64,000 bases of DNA from Polyporus tsugae (GCA_024305745.1 JAHRBS010000013.1:2666001-2730000); one strand, 5' to 3'. Positions 24,001 through 36,463 are shown, counted from the first letter of the stretch. The notes: a model not told the origin generated them from the sequence alone. Made by a program: numbers and translations.

Positions 24001-25904
24001 TCGGTGAAGTCATCCTCTTCGACATATGCAGCGACATCCCTTCTCGGGTCGTTGTAGGCCGCCATCATCTGGCGCTCTGTCTCCTCCCACTTCTGCACGA
24101 CCTCCCGCGGCGCGGCTTCGTCGAACATGAGGATAAAACTGCTCCTTTTCCGGCGTGCACGGCCACGACTCTGAGCCCAAGAGACGACATTGGGAGGGAC
24201 ATCGAACCGGACGACGCTCCCGCATGCTTGGATGTCGATTCCTTCCTCTGCGACGGACGTCGAGACGATCAGGTTCTTGTCGCCGATCTTGAAGTCGCGC
24301 AGAATGTCGCTCTGACTATCGTCCAACATGCTTCGCGTGATGTCCAAGAACGAGTGCCGCTTGAAGCTTGAGGAGGAACCGAGTAGACATCCAACGCTGA
24401 ACAGCTGCGAGGTCTCAGGGATGCGCCGAAGGAGCTCCGCGAGAACGAGGACGGTGTCACGGCGAGTGACGAAGATGAGGCCACTATAGTCTTCGTCCAT
24501 CGATCGAAAGATGGTCTCCTCGACAATCAGGTTGTCAGCGAGGGCGCGAACCTTTGGAGTGATGTTGGTAAGGATCTCCTCGGCATCGTTCGACGGCTCT
24601 GTGATGTGGACTTGATTGAGGATGCCCAGGAGATATCGTTTCTCCTTCTCCTGCCACGCGGACATGATGTTGTTGTACGGATTCGCAGCCTTCTTCGTGT
24701 GCTCGATAACCCTCGCGACGTACCAGTCGGCGGCCCACGTCCCTAACTCGATACAGATGTCTGCGGCAGTGCGCACGAAGTCCCGCAGTCCCTTGTGTGT
24801 GAACGTGTCCTCCTTGTCGATAGCCTTCGAGAGTTGTTGGTCCACGCGGCGGCGGTCATCGCCGGGTTGAAGCTTCGCGAGACGTTCGCGGAGCGCAATG
24901 ACATAGGGATCCTTCTCGATGTCCAAGGTCGAGACCAGCTTTGCGAGCGCCTTGTAATTAACAGAGGGGATGCCGTCCCAGACGTGAACGGGGGAAGCGT
25001 AGATGATGTGCTTAAACTCCGGTCGGTGAACGTGTTGGGCCAGTTCGTCCCGGTTGTTACGAGAAGAACGGATGGTGCTGTCCAGATTCTTCTCCAGATC
25101 TCTAACAGGGCAAATGCGATTTGTGGTGAATCGCAGAGTTTGACGCACTGCAAAAACCCACGCACCTGAAGGCAGTCTCGACGTTGGCCCCATACGTAGG
25201 ACTTGCTGTGAGTCCAAGGACCATAGGACGCACACGAGAAGCAGAAGTATCGATAGGGCTGCGTGGCGGTAACTCGAAATAGTGGTTCTTCATAACCATG
25301 CTGTACGGATGCTTGCCAATCGCGTGATGAGCTTCATCGAAAACCAGCAAACCAATATCAGAACCCATATCCACGTATCCCTGCCCATGGTTGTGAGGAT
25401 ACAGGTTAACTTCCAACGACATAGAGCAAAGACTAACGTGATGTAATGCATCTAGCAACACCTGGGGGGTTGTAACCATGATCCGATGCCTCTCTAGGAT
25501 CCCCCGCCAAAGCCTGGCATCCTTCCATTGGTTGGGTTCCGACGACCCCGACACGTATCCCACTGAAACGGGTATTGCAGATTTGATGACTTCGAATTGT
25601 TGCTCGACAAGGGCCACAGTAGGCGCTATGAACCACGAAACCTACCACAGGGCGGGACGTGGTGAGATATGCATGAAAGGTTGGGTATATGCGTCGGCAG
25701 ACGAACCTTGCGGGACTCGTGTTCGGCCTCATGCTTCATTCTGAGCACAGCGATGTGGGTCTTTCCTGAACCAGTGTCAAGCGCGATGACGATGTTGCGA
25801 TGCAAGCTCTCGTTGAGAAGTTCTTGCTGGTAAGCCCGGGTATGTACAATGCGGGACGCCGGTGCTTCGAGTTCGGTGTGGTCGCCATTCTCGACAGTAG
25901 ACAT
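21014..25904 (-). CDS. DCL: Dicer-like ribonuclease III
   Basis: Cuts long dsRNA into small RNAs for RNA silencing. Domain order: DExD/H helicase with motif I LDTGSGKT (about 25775), motif II DEAHH, motif III LTASP; helicase C with motif [15 protein letters not shown]; Dicer dimerisation fold ([15 protein letters not shown]); a long middle region with no clear PAZ; RNase IIIa ([11 protein letters not shown], later [17 protein letters not shown]); RNase IIIb ([14 protein letters not shown], later [16 protein letters not shown]); and a diverged dsRBD-like end followed by an acidic tail. The acidic metal-binding residues are present in both RNase III domains, so it should be active. A 52-nt intron near 23650 (GTACGT...TTCAG) joins the helicase/dimerisation part to the rest; other introns lie near 25100, 25420 and 25640. 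The start [12 protein letters not shown] is my choice; an in-frame Met about 26 codons upstream (25982) is possible. Confidence 0.93.
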
Positions 25905-26478
25905 GAGAGGGAAGGTGGGGTCAATGATACGATAGGATGGAGGTTCAGTATGTGGCGTGTGCTGGATGACCGGAATCAACATAGAGACAAGATCGGTGGC
26001 ACGGGTCAGAACGCACCTTTGCCCCTGGCCGAAATCTAAACAAACTTTACAATGGGGTTCCCTGTAAAGGGTGTCGACGGGTACACGGTGCTGGAGACTT
26101 GCAACTTCCTTGCTCCTCGAAGTCTTAAGTCGACTCTGCAAGGGCATGGACGGACTACCGCAGCATAGAATCAGATAAACTGCCGCGGAGTGTCGCAGTC
26201 GCCGTTGAATTCGGAGGCTTGCGCAGACATTGTCGCAGCACATCGACGTACAGAGAAGATGTTTGTTCATTGAGCAGATGAGGCGGAAAGCGCATGCAGT
26301 GACTTCAGCAGTGGTGGCGACTGAGAAGGAGTCACGGCGCTGCTCTCTGCACTGTCGGAAGCGGGCAAGTGGGCGCCACCCATCGCGCTCGACGCTGCGT
26401 CTGAACCCGCTTCATTTCATACGACCACGACGACATCCTTCCGCCTCTGGTTGAGGGTCTCTTTACTACGCCGGACCT
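25905..26478. promoter_or_regulatory. Divergent promoter region, Dicer (-) and K+ channel (+)
   Basis: About 570 bp between divergent start codons. The Dicer frame remains open upstream as far as 26270, but the residues there are not conserved-looking. No clear TATA or repeat was found. Confidence 0.4.
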
Positions 26479-28213
26479 ATGTCTCAGACCATTCCCCTCT
26501 CTAGAATATCTACAACGGGACCCTCCTCCCCCTATAATGCATCTTTCGGCAGTCCCGACGATCCCGAATACCACAATGACCTGCGCAACGACCACCCGGA
26601 CGGGTTCCAGAACATGAAGCCCTCGTGGAACAAGGACCTTTACATGCTACTGGAACAGCCCACCTCCTCCCAGGCAGCATTCCTCGTCCATGTCTTCACT
26701 ACATTCCTCATCACTTTTTCGGCGGTCGTCACCATTCTGGAAACTGTTCCTGCGTTTCACTCCATCTCCGGCAGATTTTGGTTCGGACTAGAAACCACGC
26801 TCGTTGTGCTATTCACTATAGAGTACATTGGCCGATGTATTGCTCATGGAACGTCCTGGGGAAGGTTCTTCAACTGGGTTGTCTGTGAGTGTCCCTTCCA
26901 ACGGTTCAGGCCGCAATGCTGACATCACGATAGCGTTCTTTGGGATCATAGATTTACTGGGTATATTGCCGTATTATATTGAGATTGCTTTGCAACAAGA
27001 CACAGTGAGCAGTCCACCCGTCTTCCGAGAGAACCTTGCTGAAATGCCTGCTACAGTCTACATTGTTCAGGTTTACAATCCTTCGTACTTTTAGGCTATT
27101 ACGTGTATTCCGACCATTCAGATATAATAACACCATACTTCTGCACGTCTTCAGTTGCTCTGCCCGAGAAGTCCACCGCTAATTCCCAGTCTAGCACTAT
27201 AGAAGTAATGTTCCTCTCATTCCGACGGTCCCAGCACGCCCTTCTAGCACTAGCGTTTTTCGTGGTGATGGTCTTGGTCGTGTTCAGCACGTTGCTGTGA
27301 GTGCCATTGCCTGAAAGAATGATCCAACGGGTAGCTAAGAGCCCACACGACTAGATACTTCGCCGAAAGGGGCACTTGGGACCAGACGCTTGGAGTCTTC
27401 CTCAACTCAGACGGCGACCCCAGCCAATTCGCAGTGCGTATCACAACACATCCATGATGTTAGTACCATTCGCTCACCAGAACTATAGTCTATCCCTGCC
27501 GCCGGCTGGTAAGTGACATCGCCAGTGTTGTTCCGTAGCGCCTTCAATTCACGTCTACACGCCGCTTTACAGGTTTGTCTTAGTCAGTGAGTGCTATTCG
27601 GCAGCCTTGTCCGCATGTTCTCCCTCTCACCTTTGGCACAGCGATCACCACTGTAGGATATGGCGAGATCACCCCCCGGTCGTTCTTGGGAAGACTGATC
27701 ACCCTCCCCCTCCTCGTGTTTGGCCTGCTCCTCATTGCGCTGCCCACCTTCGTGCTCGGCAGGGAGTTCAGCATCGTGTGGGAATTCATGGAAGACGTCC
27801 AGGTTAGTCTCACTTCCTCGGTCGAGTAGCGGCTCATCCTGAAACCCGATTAGAAGACGCGCGAACAGGACGAGAATATCGACCCATTCCATGATCCCCT
27901 CGCGTCGCCGCTCCTCGGCGGCAGACGTCAACACGACATCGCAGCCAGAACCAACCTCTGGAGGCATCCCGCCGAAGAAGTAACGCGGCCGCGCGCGAGC
28001 AGGGTCGCGAGCACCAGCAGTAATGCCCCCGGGCCTCTAGATTCTACTACTGCTCCAAACGATACTTCGGCTGAGCTACGGGTGCAGCTGACGGAGCTTC
28101 GGGCCAAAGTGGAGATGCAAGAGGAGATGCTGCGGCGTATCATGGCTGCCGTCGAAGGCAGGCAGGCGCAGTATCAGGGTGCTGGCAGTCAGGAGGGGCC
28201 CCGAAGCAGGTAG
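26479..28213 (+). CDS. Voltage-gated potassium channel (Kv/Shaker type)
   Basis: A six-TM K+ channel subunit of the plasma or internal membrane, presumably tetrameric. Exon 1 (26479-26884) encodes a hydrophilic N-terminus, S1 (VFTTFLITFSAVVTIL) and S2 (FGLETTLVVLFTIEYIG). S3 is FFGIIDLLGILPYYIEI. S4, after the intron ending CTACAG near 27054, reads FRFTILRTFRLLRVFRPFR, with Arg at every third position: a complete voltage sensor. S5 is LLALAFFVVMVLVVFSTLL. The pore is assembled from three exons: ...SIPAAGW, a 14-nt microexon (27575-27588) giving FVLV, and TITTVGYGEITP, the K+ selectivity filter. S6 follows (LVFGLLLIALPTFVLG). The C-terminal tail ends with a coiled coil (LRVQLTELRAKVEMQEEMLR), a likely tetramerisation helix, and stops at 28211-28213. 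Confidence 0.9.
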
Positions 28214-28744
28214 TGTCAGCACGAGTGGACAGATATCAAGGGTTGTAGCGTAATACGTTCTATTGGATGTCTGAGAATAACTGAATAACTGGACTTTTCG
28301 GACACTGTATCGTGTTATCTGATCCTCGGGGTTGCAACGACATCCATCGCGACATGGAGAAGACGGGCGACGAAAGTCTGCCCCATGACGATCGAGCGTC
28401 GTTCAGAAGTCTAGGAAGAATGTTCTGAAAACGCTATCATGAACCATGCGGGGTTTGGTCGTATTAGCCCCGTATTAGCCCCTTCACCATGTAAGACAAA
28501 GACGCTGACAAAGACGCAGAGCTCCGCGACTGTTGAGCACAAGACAACTGCTTCTATTGCCACATGGTTTCCAAGCGTCACCGCCAGCATATTCATTCTC
28601 GCGGCATATCGAGGTGTCAAAGGCGGTTTGGCTTGTTAACCTTCGAACTTTTCAGAACAGCATAAGTAGTCGAGAATGCGTATAATGTACAGAAGACAGA
28701 GTAGCGAAATAAGAAGTGGAAGGAATTCTCTGCGCCTCAGAAAT
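28214..28744. other. Convergent intergenic region
   Basis: Between the 3' ends of the K+ channel and the P450. It should hold both 3' UTRs. No gene, repeat or RNA gene recognised. Confidence 0.45.
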
Positions 28745-30886
28745 TTAGCGCGTCTGCTCTCCTCCAAGTATCAATACCTCCGCATGGGCGGAGCGCGGTT
28801 TGATAGTACAACGGCAGTCCTCAGGATACCTATTCAAATCCATGAGATTCACTCATTGTTATCGAAATAGGAATAGGGCACGACTTACGAAAGGATACCG
28901 TCCTTCATCTTCGGCTCGACTCGAAGAACCTCTCCGCGCTCGTCTAGCGGCGGACCAATGGCGAAGACGTGCAGGACACACGCGATGTTGATGAACAGCG
29001 CCGCCTCCGCGAAGTGTCTTCCCGGGCAAATTCTGAAAACGTGGACCGTTAGAATGCCGGCATTACGCCGTCCAAGCTCCGGGGCTGATCGGATTTGTAC
29101 TCACCTTCTCCCAAAGCCGAATGCAACCGTGCCAGGGTCTCTGACGTCCGGGTTCAGCTTCCCATCCTTCAGGAACCGATCTGGGAGGAATCGGTCCGGT
29201 TCCGGGTACGCCTCAGGGTCATGGAGGATGGCCCTGCACATGCCCAAATGCATCATGAGAACAGAATCTTCGGAGAAGCGTAAGGACATGAGATGCATGA
29301 GAACTTACCAAGCGTTCGGGAAGACCACCGTGCCTGCCGGGATGAAGTACCCGTCGAACTCGTCGTCTTCCACGGCGGCGTGTGGGATGCAGAGGGGAAC
29401 CGCGTTCTGCCATCGGAGACATTCTTTGATGATAGCGTTCACGTACGGCAGATCGCTGCGGTCTGCATGGTCGGGCAACCGGTTCAGACCAACCACGGCT
29501 TCGAGTTCTGCCTGTGCCTTGGCCACCACTTCGGGGTGGAGTGACATGGCAAGGAAGAACGTTTGAAACGTGGAAATCGTCTGTCGGGCACATCGTGGTA
29601 AGGGCAAGTCCATCTTATCGATTGAAGATGCTCACCGTGTCGGCACCGCCTGAACGAAGCCGAATAGACCCGCTGGTCAATATTCATCCCCGATCTGATA
29701 TGAATCTTCCGCACTCACCGGCGTAAGAAATGGCGGCGACATTCTTGCTAACGTGTTCTTCCTCGGCGGCCGCAGAAACTTCCAGATGGGTCATATCCCC
29801 GAGCATCGTGCCGACGATCGAGGCCGTCGGATGACCATGCTTCTACTCGTTCCCTTCGTTAATGAAACGCTATTAGCGTTATGCCGAGGAAGCGTACCAT
29901 TGTTGCCTTGGCTTGCGCAAACGGCATCTCGACCATCTCGTGGGAGGCGTCCCGCCATCTTCTCAGCTTCTTCTGGAAGCCGGCACCAGGTAACCATTCG
30001 GGTATGTGCCGCAAGAAGGGGAGGTACTCCACGAGGAAGGCCCCAGGGGTAAGACCCACAGCGACGCCTTCCATGGCCGTGTCAATGACCTGGATGATTG
30101 TGTCTCCGTGCTCGGCGACATCGATGCCGTACACCGTCTTCAACACGCTTGCGGCAAACGTGCTTCAGGGAGCAAAGCAACGTCAGTATGAGGAACATGG
30201 AGTTTTCGCGGCGTCCACAAAAACTTACTGTCGAATATGTTCTTCCAGCCGCTCGGGGCTCAATAGAAGCTGGCTCAAGAACTGACGCGATTCGTCGCGC
30301 TGGACGCCATGATATTTCGAGATCACGCCGGGATGGAAATGTTGCCAGAAAAGCCGTCTATAGCGCCGCCAGTCCTGCCCATAGGTCATGAACCCGAAGT
30401 TCCACTCCCAACCAATCCTGTCAATCGTCGAACGTCAAAAACAGCTAATATTACAGAAGCTCATAGGGTGGAACAAGACCTACAGATCGAACACCGGAGA
30501 TTGCGGCCGGTCAGAATAATTCGAGGACCGTTTCTCGAGAAGCTCGAACGCCATTCGAGGGCTGCCGAGAATAATCATCGATTGACCCAGAGTGCGGAAG
30601 AATAGGATGTCGCCTATCAAATCGGGAAGTAAATAACCATCCACGAGAAGCCCAAGTGGGTATTCGCACCGTACTTCGCACACAGGTCCCGGTATCCAAC
30701 CCATGGCGCGGTCTTGGGCATGTCAAACAGATTACCGACGAGAGGCAGAGCTTTTGGACCGGGGGGTAGCGGTCTGCCTCTCGTGCGCGCTCTCCAGTGA
30801 TTCGTCGTCTGGATGTAGCGGACGAGGAGGAGAGCTACGAGTGCGGAACCGACTATAGTCAGAACAGATGGGGAGAATGTAGACAT
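28745..30886 (-). CDS. Cytochrome P450 monooxygenase
   Basis: A membrane-anchored P450 with about nine exons. The N-terminal anchor is LTIVGSALVALLLVRYI, followed by the Pro-rich hinge LPPGPKALPLVGNLFDMPK. Also visible: WRRYRRLFWQHFHP (C-helix region), AGFQKKLRRWRDASHEMVEMPF, the K-helix ExxR as IIKECLRWQ, the PERF-like DRFLPDRFL, and the heme-binding loop FGFGRRICPGRHFAEAALF with the Cys ligand. The last exon, after an intron at about 28822-28886, encodes YPEDCRCTIKPRSAHAEVLI and stops at 28745. All expected landmarks are present and in frame. It resembles the CYP620/CYP5144/O-methylsterigmatocystin-oxidoreductase-like P450s expanded in wood-decay fungi, but I cannot assign a family number. 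Substrate unknown; it needs a separate P450 reductase, not in this window. Confidence 0.9.
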
Positions 30887-32964
30887 GGCGCGTTGGAGCC
30901 CTCCCCGGGAGAGTGGCCGTTTCTTATCACCATTGAGCGAGACGCCTGGTGTGCGCGCTCGGATTCACTAGCCCGAGTCCATGAGTATCAGATATGCACA
31001 CCCCACCGGTGATGTCAAGCCACCGCCGCTCAAGCAGCGCCTTTAGCTCGCTGTGGAATCCACAGCGACGTACGTCAGGGCAGGGAAGCAAGATAGTCAA
31101 AATGAAAGCTCACAACGACATGCCCTATTCTGCAACTTGTTTCTCCATGGGCGACACGCGCAGAGAAGTACCTATACAATCATCCACACTCGCGCCTGCG
31201 CGTACTTGGAGAGGTGGGCAGGGTTCCTATATGGGAAACCTCAGCTGACAAGACGCGTCACATAGCTGGAGGACAAAAGAGCCATTTGCAGGCATATGTA
31301 ACCGACGACTGGGTGATCGCAGTCGAGATGGGAAACCTGGTACAAGGAAGGTGAGTTTCGCATGCAATAAAATGCTTCGATGAGTAGGTAGAAGAAATGT
31401 TCACAGGCTGTGTGTATGCAGCGTGACAATCCACTCAGATACGATCAACTCGCGTTAAGTCCGCCGTAGTGTTGGTGAGACGGTCATCAAGTGTCGTGTA
31501 TAAACAGAAGTGACTGAGAGAGCACAATGCGTGTCCGTCAGCTGGCCTATGTTTAGCTGACAGAAAGCAGTTCGTAGACCTACAACTGGGCGGATCGTTC
31601 TCAGCACTTGGTCCACGCTCTCGATTAGTCACCTATTCCCCAGAGTGGCCGTCGGGTGACCTCCACTTTGAATGCGCCGCCAATAAGGTTCCGGGACATG
31701 GTGTTTAGAGAGCATGTATGCACACACGTACCGCTGCTAGCCGAGGGCGGGCTGAGCCTGGCTTCCGAGATGCAATGGTTCGACGTCGAACAAGACTCCT
31801 TCTTAGCGGAGCTCTCGGAGCATAGTCGCGGATCCAGAAGGGGAGCGGCGATGGTGTGTTTGTTCTAATACAACACCACAACCTTCCCATCGTGGGCGGC
31901 TGAAGCACACGATACTGCATCACCACGCCGTAGAAGGACCATCACGGTAACTGACTTACAAATGAGAGATTGTTTCGCAGTTCTTGCGAAGCGGATTTCA
32001 GATCCCCCAGTACTGGACTAGCAACCCTAGGGCACGAACGGGATCCGAAACACGGTGGTGATTCGGATGTTCAGTCCCGCGCCGTCCAAAGACAGCAATA
32101 ACCTAAGAAACTGCATATCAGGGGCCCTTACGCCTTGCATGGCAATTATCGATAGACATACCGGACGACTAGATAACATGGAACAGGAACTTACGGACCG
32201 GAAGACAGATCTCGTCACAATGACGCACGCAAAGAAGCTCGGCCCATGAGAGACCACGTCCCTTCAACGTGGCGTTAGGTTCTGTCCACGAGGAGTCTGG
32301 ATAGATATCGCTAGTGCCCACCGTCTGAGTCATGCTAACTGACAAAGTCTCATCACATAGAACATTTGAACAGACTAGCAATAGCAAGGGCGGTCAGGAT
32401 TTTTCGACTTCGGAGGAGGCATGGATCATAGACGTACGGTCAATAGAACTCCCTGAGACCCGCGCTGCAGGGCGTTAATAACCTTCGACCACTGCACAGA
32501 GATGCCAGAGGCCTTCTTTCAAGGTCTCTACTCGGAGGTGGAGATAAATCTTCACCGACACCGCCGGCGATATAGGGGAAGAAGGTAGAGAACTAGGAGG
32601 CAGATTGTTAAGCGGAGGTTGCGTTTCTCAACTATCCGCGCGAGCAAGGAGAAGTGCGTTGGGGGCGTATGTTATAAGGATGAGTGCAAAGTGTCATTAG
32701 GAGGACGCACTCGGGAAAGCTCACAGTTGACTGCCAGCAGCCTCAGGCGCCGACGCCGGTAGCGAGTCTGTTTGTCCTTGTTAGAACCAGAAGCCGTTGC
32801 ACAACAGGGACAAACAGTTCGGGCGCTTCAGTCGACACTCCGAGTCGGTCTGATGCATGGACGCCTCGCTCTGGCCAAGACTCAACTCGAGTCACACCGT
32901 TCTTCAAAAATTGGTAAGATGAAATATACATATGGTTTCGATTTGAAAGCGTCTACCGCCCATC
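30887..32964. other. Intergenic region, no gene supported
   Basis: About 2 kb with only short frames. A few splice-like signals occur on the minus strand (about 32000-32260), but the segments between them do not join into a recognisable protein. It may contain decayed gene fragments; I cannot show this. Confidence 0.35.
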
Positions 32965-34513
32965 CTATTCGGTGTCGCTGCCAGAAATTGAACTGACTGA
33001 CCACTCCTCAGCCTCGACGAGTCCCTCAGCCGTGGCACGACCATAACTTTCTGGTGACCCGGCGAGCTGAGAACCCATAATCTGGATCCCGGACATCTCG
33101 CCCAGACGCGCCATTTCCAAATTACTCTCATGGAGATCGAGCATGAACCGGGATATGAGAACCGTTGTGATGCTAGATTGACTGTAGGTCAGCGCTGCGA
33201 GACCGCGTAAGTATACGATATGTAAGCACAAGGTTGCTCACGGTTCTGAAAGCTTGGTCACGTATGATGCGCCCAGCAATGAGCTGTGCAGGAACGAAGT
33301 CTGACGTGGACATTGAGTACACGACGAACAATCTCTAGAGACCAGCGTGGCTCACCGGGAGAAAAGTGAATAAAATATGGAGGATATTCATAGTGACTAG
33401 TATGCTGTAGCCGGCGCCGGTCAATGTTGGTATCAGTGGGATCGTCCAAATGCTCACATGAAGTACTGGGTGCCTATAGCTTCGTTAGCATGTGAAACGT
33501 ACTAATTTAAAACTTACTTACTTACCATTCCTGAACATGACCCTCGCTAGAAAGGATGTAGACTTTTCGCAATGGGTGCCAGTGTGGTAGATGGCTTTCC
33601 ATGTGACTCCGATCACAACTGCGTCAGCGATGATTTGACCTCCGCGGATCAGCGCGATGTCTGTAGGAAAGTCATTGGGGCGTGAGCAGAACCTGACTCG
33701 GACCTATTGCAGTCGCACTGACCGCTGAACGTAGAAGTCAATGGCCGTTCGCCCGAAGTTCATGCTGCCACTTACACAAAACCGAGAGATGGCGTTAGTA
33801 CCCATGACCTGCAACCGAAAACCAGTTTGTCATTGAATGACACATTGTGGAAGTCTGCCTGTGTTCATGCAGAATTAGATCACGGAAGTTCGGGTGATGA
33901 AAAGGTGGCTCACATAGTAGTCGAGCGGGATTGGAAGGATTGACCATAGGAACGTGAACGCGCTCCAAAACCAATTCTTCCGACTTAACGCATACACGCG
34001 CAAGGTCGAAAAGACTGCATACTAGTACTTTAGACATCACGCCCTGTATGAAAGCAGCAAGTGTAACACAGACCTGCCCATGGAAGGTACTGCAGGTATC
34101 TTGTGGCTATGTCAATGTAGTATTGTGTGCGGCACCTGCCTCGACGTCAGTATTCAATCTACTAGTAAAACCGAGAAGTGTACCGACTTACTCCTATAAT
34201 CATCGATCGATCAGTATAGAAGCCACGGTAGCGCTCGGGATTGAACTCACCAGGGACAGTGGGAACGACTGACACCGGAAATACGCCAGGCCAAGTCCAA
34301 CATAGTAGAATAGGGCGAGGTAGCGGTTGGCGAAGAATAGGATTGAAGCGGCGGTCATCTTGCGTTTCCAAAAGAAATTCGACTCTCGTCCGACCGTAAG
34401 AAGATATTCATATCCGATTAAGGCTGTTGCAGGCAAGCACGATAGTTACTATCAGGGCTTGGACTTTGCGCGTGGGGTAACCCACCTGCTCCGCTAGCAG
34501 TCATGAGGTTTCC
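32965..34513 (-). CDS. DUF6533-type multi-pass membrane protein (copy 1, 5' exon unresolved)
   Basis: A basidiomycete membrane protein of unknown function. Recognisable exons in order: GNLMTASGA, then ALIGYEYLLTVGRESNFFWKRK and FANRYLALFYYVGLG (the DUF6533 region), DIATRYLQYLPWAG, VFSTLRVYALSRKNWFWSAF, AVVIGVTWKAIYHTGTHCEK, and the C-terminal ISRFMLDLHESNLEMARL before a soluble tail ending SSISGSDTE (stop 32965). Introns are small and fall at the same places as in the paralog at 48811-50384. The first exon, upstream of 34513, could not be fixed: no upstream ATG joins in the right phase with confidence, so the 5' end is partial here. Function unknown; proteins of this type are numerous in Agaricomycetes and some were proposed to be receptor-like, which I cannot judge from sequence. 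Confidence 0.75.
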
Positions 34514-35851
34514 TGCAAAGCTAATATGTCTGAGTCGCGGACGTGCATAGACAGAATGCTCATTAGGCCCACTCACTTCCCTTCTCTGACTGCAATACCG
34601 TAGGTCATTTCTGGGAAATTGAGGTGTAAAGGCCAGGGCTAGAAATTGAAAGGGTGCGGGGATCAGTCGAGCTTCAGGGCAACCGGTAATCGGAGACCTT
34701 ATCGTCCTTCGACAGAAACTCAATCACCGCGAAACGGCCGGAACACACTATGATGGTGATAACATCTCGTGTTTTTGGGTATTGCCACATCCTTATTGGT
34801 ACATTCTGTGACTGACGTATTAGATGCGGGACCCACGACGCGATGGATCGCAGTATGACACGTTAGTCAAGGTTACGACGTACCGTGGATACCCCACTGC
34901 CCAGGCTAGGTACGAACGATTCTGGTTCCCGCCACGAAGCCACTCTTCGCCTCGGGGCACGGCCTCTCCTGGGGGAGGGGGGGGGGGGGGCGTGGACTTG
35001 AGCCCGGTGGAGATGACCCACGTACACCCTGCCTGATGGAGGGAAGACGAGAGGGAACAGGAAGGCTATGGTCCAGCTCGCCGCAATCGTTGTCACCACG
35101 GGCCTGCAAGCAATGAGACCGGTCACCCAAGAAGTCGCCTGAACCCAGTGCATCCGTCTGCCTGACGATAACCACCTCCAGGGGCCGGCATGACGAGGCT
35201 TCTCGGCTTCCCTTTGCGTCGCTGGATATCCTGAGTCGTCGACGTAGTGCATATAGCATTTAAACCCCTTGCATTTGTGACGACGTTAGCATAAGTAGAT
35301 CCACCGACGTTGCGAGGAAGACGAGGTTCACCGTCAAGCCTGTGGTCCGAGTCGACCAGGGCCACCACGACCGCGGCCGACTACAATCGATTGCATCGCA
35401 TCCTGGCACTTTGGAGCACGGAATGCGAAAAATCTGAATGTCGTCGCACTATCCAAGCGTAGTAAGCGTGTCCGAGTCTGGATCGATTCCCACCACTCAC
35501 CATTTCCGTCCATTTGGGAGCTTTGCTGTGCACGAGGGACTTGGACATGGTGCGGATGACTAGGAGTCCATGACGATGATGACGACTTTCAGTTGACTTG
35601 CACAGTGGATTGTGCGGTGACTCGAGAGGGCAACCTTGGATAGCCGCTCCTTCGCCTCGTGGATCTGAGGCTGATGAAGGTTCCATCTTCTGTCCATAAT
35701 AGAAGCATCTGTCATAGCACTGTCATAAATGTGCCAGCGAGTGTGTGTGTGTGGGGGGGGGGGGGAGGGGGGGCCGCGAGTCTTGAGCTTGAGATTGTGC
35801 GCTCTTCACGGTAAAGTGTGAACGTGGTCCGTGGCGGCCCGACAGAGGCCC
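34514..35851. other. Intergenic region with G-runs and a GT repeat
   Basis: No gene seen apart from a possible first exon of the DUF6533 gene. Simple sequence: G5-A-G14 at 34971-34990, and a (GT)6 run from 35741 leading into G13-A-G7. Confidence 0.4.
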
Positions 35852-35874
35852 GATCATCCGAGGGGTGGGCAATA

Positions 35875-36215
35875 CAGTGATTTGCAAAAAAGACTGCAGG
35901 TCGCACTCGCGCGAGTGCTTGTTTGCCCTTGTTTGTCCCGCACGCGGACTTCCTGTTTTGGGGATCGCGCGCTTGCAGCTGCTTTGTCGTCGCAGTAAGT
36001 TCTCCCGCTACCATCCATTTTCTTGGTCGAAAACTACATGTGCATCTTTATATGCTGAAAAGAACACATTCCGAAGTAGTTCAACGAAATTAGTGGGCAA
36101 GGGTACCTCCGCTGTGCAATGGCTGGCGGTTGACCAGGCGTCTCCGCCACATTCCAAACAGGTACAAACAGGCTCGCGCACAAGCGCGACCTGCAGTCTT
36201 TTTTGCAAATCACTG
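35875..36215. mobile_element. Non-autonomous Tc1/mariner-like MITE, 341 bp
   Basis: The two ends are perfect 30-bp inverted repeats: 35875-35904 starts CAGTGATTTGCAAAAAAG, and 36186-36215 is its exact reverse complement. Each end is flanked by TA (35873-35874 and 36216-36217), the target duplication made by Tc1/mariner transposases. The terminal CAGTG...CAAAAAG layout also resembles Tc1 ends. Further inward similarity continues imperfectly (GCGCGAG...TGTTTG). The interior has no transposase frame. An 11-bp match (GATCATCCGAG) also appears in inverted orientation outside the ends, at 35852-35862 and 36229-36239. Identical ends suggest recent activity driven by an enzyme coded elsewhere. Confidence 0.8.
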
Positions 36216-36463
36216 TAAGTACTAAGTACTCGGATGATCATCTCGAAAAGATCTCGCCTAGATTTTGAAGGGCTCTTGAAGTAATTTCAATTTTCCAGGG
36301 CCAAGGCCTTGCCAGACTTCGCTTCACCGCAATAGGGAGCGTAGAAGAAACGGAAATCGAATACAATAAGGAGCGTGGCGTAAATCGAATACACTCGGGT
36401 ATCGATACAGTATAGCGCAGCCAGTGCTTCTCAAGCTACATCTCGACACGAACGGTCCCATCT

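Noticed and set aside
31656..32257. Possible exons of a further membrane-protein gene
   Set aside because: Splice-like signals exist, but no joined frame gives the conserved motifs of the DUF6533 family or any other family I know.
36008..36241. 77-codon minus-strand frame
   Set aside because: Runs through the MITE end and interior; no transposase or other features.
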